The translations under genes and the position numbers were made by a program. From Pseudomonadota bacterium (GTDB taxonomy: Bacteria; Pseudomonadota; Alphaproteobacteria; Sphingomonadales; Sphingomonadaceae): a DNA stretch of 64,000 nt. The notes beneath the pieces were generated by a model. It was given only the letters and a program-made list of their open reading frames with translations, ran no database searches and was not told where the DNA came from. The stretch is taken from positions 1 to 64,000 of the forward strand of contig JAFEEX010000004.1 of assembly GCA_018240895.1 (NCBI GenBank). Direction: 5' to 3'. This document shows, piece after piece, positions 61,875 to 64,000 of the stretch (within the stretch, counting starts at the first letter, position 1; every line of letters begins with the position of its first letter).

Positions 61875-62666
61875 ATGACCCAACCCATGACCTATGCGCG
61901 CTATCTCGCGCTTGATGACCTGCTCGCCTGCCAGCATCCGCGCTCTGATTGCGATGACGAGATGCTGTTCATCATCATCCACCAGACCAAGGAGCTGTGG
62001 CTAAAACAGATGATCCGTGAACTGCGGCTGGCACTGGCCGAGGTCCGCACCGATCAGCTTGTCCCCGCCTACAAGGCCATGGCCCGGGTCAGCCGGATCC
62101 AGGCGGTGATGACGCTGAGCTGGGACGTTCTGGCCACCATGACGCCCAGCGATTACACCCGCTTTCGCGATGTGCTGGGGCCATCAAGCGGGTTTCAGTC
62201 AGACCAGTTCCGCACGGTCGAATATATGATGGGGCTGAAAGATGCGCGGTTCCTGTCCTATCAGAACGACCGGCCCGAAGCGCGCGCGGCGATGGAATCC
62301 GCGCTGGCCGCACCAAGCCTGTGGGATGAGGCGATCGCCGCCGCTGCCCGTGCGGGCCTGCCGATCTCTGCCGAAGTGCTGAACCGCGACGTGACGCAGC
62401 CTTACCGGCCCGATCCATCGGTCGAAGCTGCCTTCCTTGAAGTCTATCGCGACACGCAGCGCTATTGGGATCTCTATCAGCTTGCCGAAAAACTGGTGGA
62501 TATCGACGATGCCATGGCGACCTGGCGGCACAAGCACGTCCTGACGGTCGAGCGGGTGATCGGCGGCAAGCCTGGCACCGGCGGAACCGCCGGGGCAGCC
62601 TATCTCCATTCAACCCTGCCCAAGCGCGCCTTCCCTGAACTGTGGTCACTCAGGACCAGCCTGTGA
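61875..62666 (+). CDS. kynA: Tryptophan 2,3-dioxygenase
   Basis: A 263-residue TDO that opens the indole ring to N-formylkynurenine using heme: MTYARYLALDDLLACQHPRS, DEMLFIIIHQTKELWLKQMI, LGPSSGFQSDQFRTVEYMMG, and the heme-His block WRHKHVLTVERVIGGKPGTG then GTAGAAYL. ATG 61875 fits the family start; no clear ribosome site. Its TGA overlaps the GTG of the next gene. Confidence 0.95.
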   Translation: MTQPMTYARYLALDDLLACQHPRSDCDDEMLFIIIHQTKELWLKQMIRELRLALAEVRTDQLVPAYKAMARVSRIQAVMTLSWDVLATMTPSDYTRFRDVLGPSSGFQSDQFRTVEYMMGLKDARFLSYQNDRPEARAAMESALAAPSLWDEAIAAAARAGLPISAEVLNRDVTQPYRPDPSVEAAFLEVYRDTQRYWDLYQLAEKLVDIDDAMATWRHKHVLTVERVIGGKPGTGGTAGAAYLHSTLPKRAFPELWSLRTSL

Positions 62667-63781
62667 GCTTCAAACCGTTGTTTTCCCGCGCGCTTGCCGC
62701 CGCGCCGCAGCGGCTGCACTTTGCCGCGCACAGCCATCACCTGTGGCCCGACGCGAGTTACGCCGGCCACGCCGAGGCGTGGGACGATGCCGCCGCGCTG
62801 GCCGATCTCAAATGGGACCGCGTCTTTGCCGAGGTAATTCCGGAAGCCCAGGGCCACATCGCCCGCGAACTGCACCTGCCGGGTCCGGCGACGATCGCCT
62901 TTTCGCCCAACACCCACGATTTCGTGGTCCGCATCGTCTCTGCCCTGCCCATGCCCCGCCCGCGCGTGCTGGCGAGTGATGGCGAGTTTCACTCGTTCCG
63001 CCGCCAGTCTCTGCGCTGGGCGGAAAGCGGGCGGATCGATCTGGTCACCGTTCCGCTTGACCGGCTGACTGACGAGGCGGAGCGCGACGGCTATGATCTG
63101 GTCTTCGCCAGTCAGGTCCAGTTCAATGCAGGACGGACACTGACCGGGATTGACCGGCTGGCGGCGCTGGCCCGGCCAGAAGGACCATGGGTGGTGATCG
63201 ATGGCTATCACGGGTTCATGGCCACGCCGACCGATCTGTCGGGAATTTCCGACCGGGTCTTCTACCTCGCCGGCGGATACAAATATGCCATGGCGGGCGA
63301 AGGCGTCTGCTTCCTTCACGCGCCGCCCGGCTTTGGCCCCCGGCCCGAAATTACCGGCTGGTACGCCGCCTTTGATGACCTGGCCGCGCGGCAGGGCGGG
63401 GTGGGCTATGCGCCCGACGGGCGGCGCTTCCTGGGCAGCACTTTCGATCCGTCAGGGCTATACCGCTTCAACGCGGTGCAGCGGATGCTGCGCGAGGAAG
63501 GGCTGACCACGGCGGTAATCTCTGCGCATTGTGATGATCTGAAGGCCCGGTTTCTGTCTGCCAATCCGCTCCCCGAATTGCACCTGATCAGTGAAAGCGC
63601 GGCGCGGTTTCTGGCCTTGCAGGGCGAAACGGCACCGGCCATCCACGATGCGCTGGAACGGAAAGGGGTGATCACCGATCTGCGCGGCGATGTCCTGCGG
63701 ATCGGCTTTGCGCTCTATCACGATGCAGGCGATGTCGATGCGCTGATCGCGGTGCTGCGCGCTCAACCCCTGCCGCGATAG
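62663..63781 (+). CDS. Kynureninase-like class V aminotransferase-fold enzyme
   Basis: A 372-residue PLP enzyme: [75 protein letters not shown], and the likely PLP lysine in [19 protein letters not shown]. Directly coupled to kynA (GTGA overlap), it probably acts on (formyl)kynurenine. It is shorter than classical kynureninase (about 410) and diverged, so the exact reaction is inferred. Its end overlaps convergent queF by 19 bases. Confidence 0.7.
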   Translation: MSFKPLFSRALAAAPQRLHFAAHSHHLWPDASYAGHAEAWDDAAALADLKWDRVFAEVIPEAQGHIARELHLPGPATIAFSPNTHDFVVRIVSALPMPRPRVLASDGEFHSFRRQSLRWAESGRIDLVTVPLDRLTDEAERDGYDLVFASQVQFNAGRTLTGIDRLAALARPEGPWVVIDGYHGFMATPTDLSGISDRVFYLAGGYKYAMAGEGVCFLHAPPGFGPRPEITGWYAAFDDLAARQGGVGYAPDGRRFLGSTFDPSGLYRFNAVQRMLREEGLTTAVISAHCDDLKARFLSANPLPELHLISESAARFLALQGETAPAIHDALERKGVITDLRGDVLRIGFALYHDAGDVDALIAVLRAQPLPR

Positions 63782-64000
63782 CCGGTCACGCCCTGATCGG
63801 GCACCCACAGCCCTTCTGGCGCGGCTCCGCTTTGCCAGAACACGTCGATCGGAATGCCGCCGCGCGGATACCAATATCCGCCGATCCGCAGCCAGCGCGG
63901 CTTCATTTCATCGAACAGGCGCTGGCCGATGCCCACGGTGACGTCTTCATGAAAGCCGGCGTGATTGCGGAACGCGCCAAGGAACAGCTTGAGGCTTTTC
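63763..64000 (-). CDS. queF: preQ0 reductase QueF, 3' part only
   Basis: Minus-strand frame ending at TGA 63763-63765 and running off the right edge gives the C-terminal 78 residues: [20 protein letters not shown], then [25 protein letters not shown] and [12 protein letters not shown]. This is the QueF signature (FRNHxx[20 protein letters not shown]). QueF reduces preQ0 to preQ1 in queuosine synthesis. The queuosine-precursor transporter lies 22 kb to the left. Confidence 0.95.
   Translation of the reverse strand, partial: KSLKLFLGAFRNHAGFHEDVTVGIGQRLFDEMKPRWLRIGGYWYPRGGIPIDVFWQSGAAPEGLWVPDQGVTGYRGRG

Overview
The window is a GC-rich stretch of chromosome from an alphaproteobacterium, most probably a member of the Sphingomonadales (Novosphingobium/Sphingobium type). 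Pointers are gcrA (the cell-cycle regulator restricted to alphaproteobacteria), the F1-ATPase zeta inhibitor (DUF1476), a sphingomonad-style TonB-dependent receptor, paired acyl-CoA dehydrogenase subunits, and a phage-shock locus headed by a small membrane peptide. Almost all of it is ordinary dense chromosome with many ATGA/GTGA overlaps. Foreign-looking DNA is limited to an IS5-family remnant at the left edge, two toxin-antitoxin pairs, and an AT-richer PEP-CTERM gene beside tRNA-Thr.

Layout. 1-5.1 kb: IS remnant, tRNA-Ser, hspQ, an orphan ABC-2 permease, gcrA, an S1/P1 nuclease and a diguanylate cyclase. 5.1-19.8 kb: the classical translation/RNA cluster rimP-nusA-ylxR-infB...rbfA...truB-rpsO-pnp on the minus strand. 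It is interrupted by a HigA/RelE-type toxin-antitoxin pair, a thioesterase, DUF2239, YceI, tdk-GNAT-M50 and a DUF4136 lipoprotein. 19.9-24.9 kb: pspF facing a textbook sigma-54 promoter, then a 53-aa membrane peptide, pspABC, and seven further small single-span membrane proteins. Five of these form an alternating A-B-A-B-A series ending in a PspB-like coiled-coil signature. 24.9-29.7 kb: sufE, leuCD, a quinone oxidoreductase, the zeta inhibitor, bolA and grxD. 29.7-34.5 kb: a CHASE4-GGDEF-EAL protein with an upstream sigma-54/IHF promoter candidate, a Nudix hydrolase and a glycosyltransferase. 34.7-41 kb: a CarF/plasmanylethanolamine-desaturase-like membrane protein and the Kdo capsule cluster kdsD-kdsB-kdsA-kpsC-kpsS. 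41-48 kb: tRNA-Arg, a queuosine-precursor transporter, a second small peptide plus PspC-domain pair behind another sigma-54-like promoter, recF, and the esterase/ybbA/ybbP divergon. 48-58 kb: a TonB-dependent receptor, typA, a Gly/Tyr/Gln repeat protein, a glycosyltransferase, rarA, and a BrnT toxin with an unusual BrnA/DUF1508 chimeric partner. 58-64 kb: tRNA-Thr, the PEP-CTERM protein, two acyl-CoA dehydrogenase subunits, tryptophan dioxygenase with a kynureninase-like enzyme, and the 3' end of queF.

The most unusual feature is the phage-shock system. PspF (sigma-54 activator), PspA/B/C and an expanded ladder of PspB-like paralogues sit in one operon. A second locus 17.6 kb away (46-aa peptide + minimal PspC) has its own TGGCAC-N5-CTGCA promoter. 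I infer a two-locus PspF regulon with an enlarged set of membrane sensor/anchor subunits. Functions are assigned from protein motifs and gene context read by eye; no database search was run.
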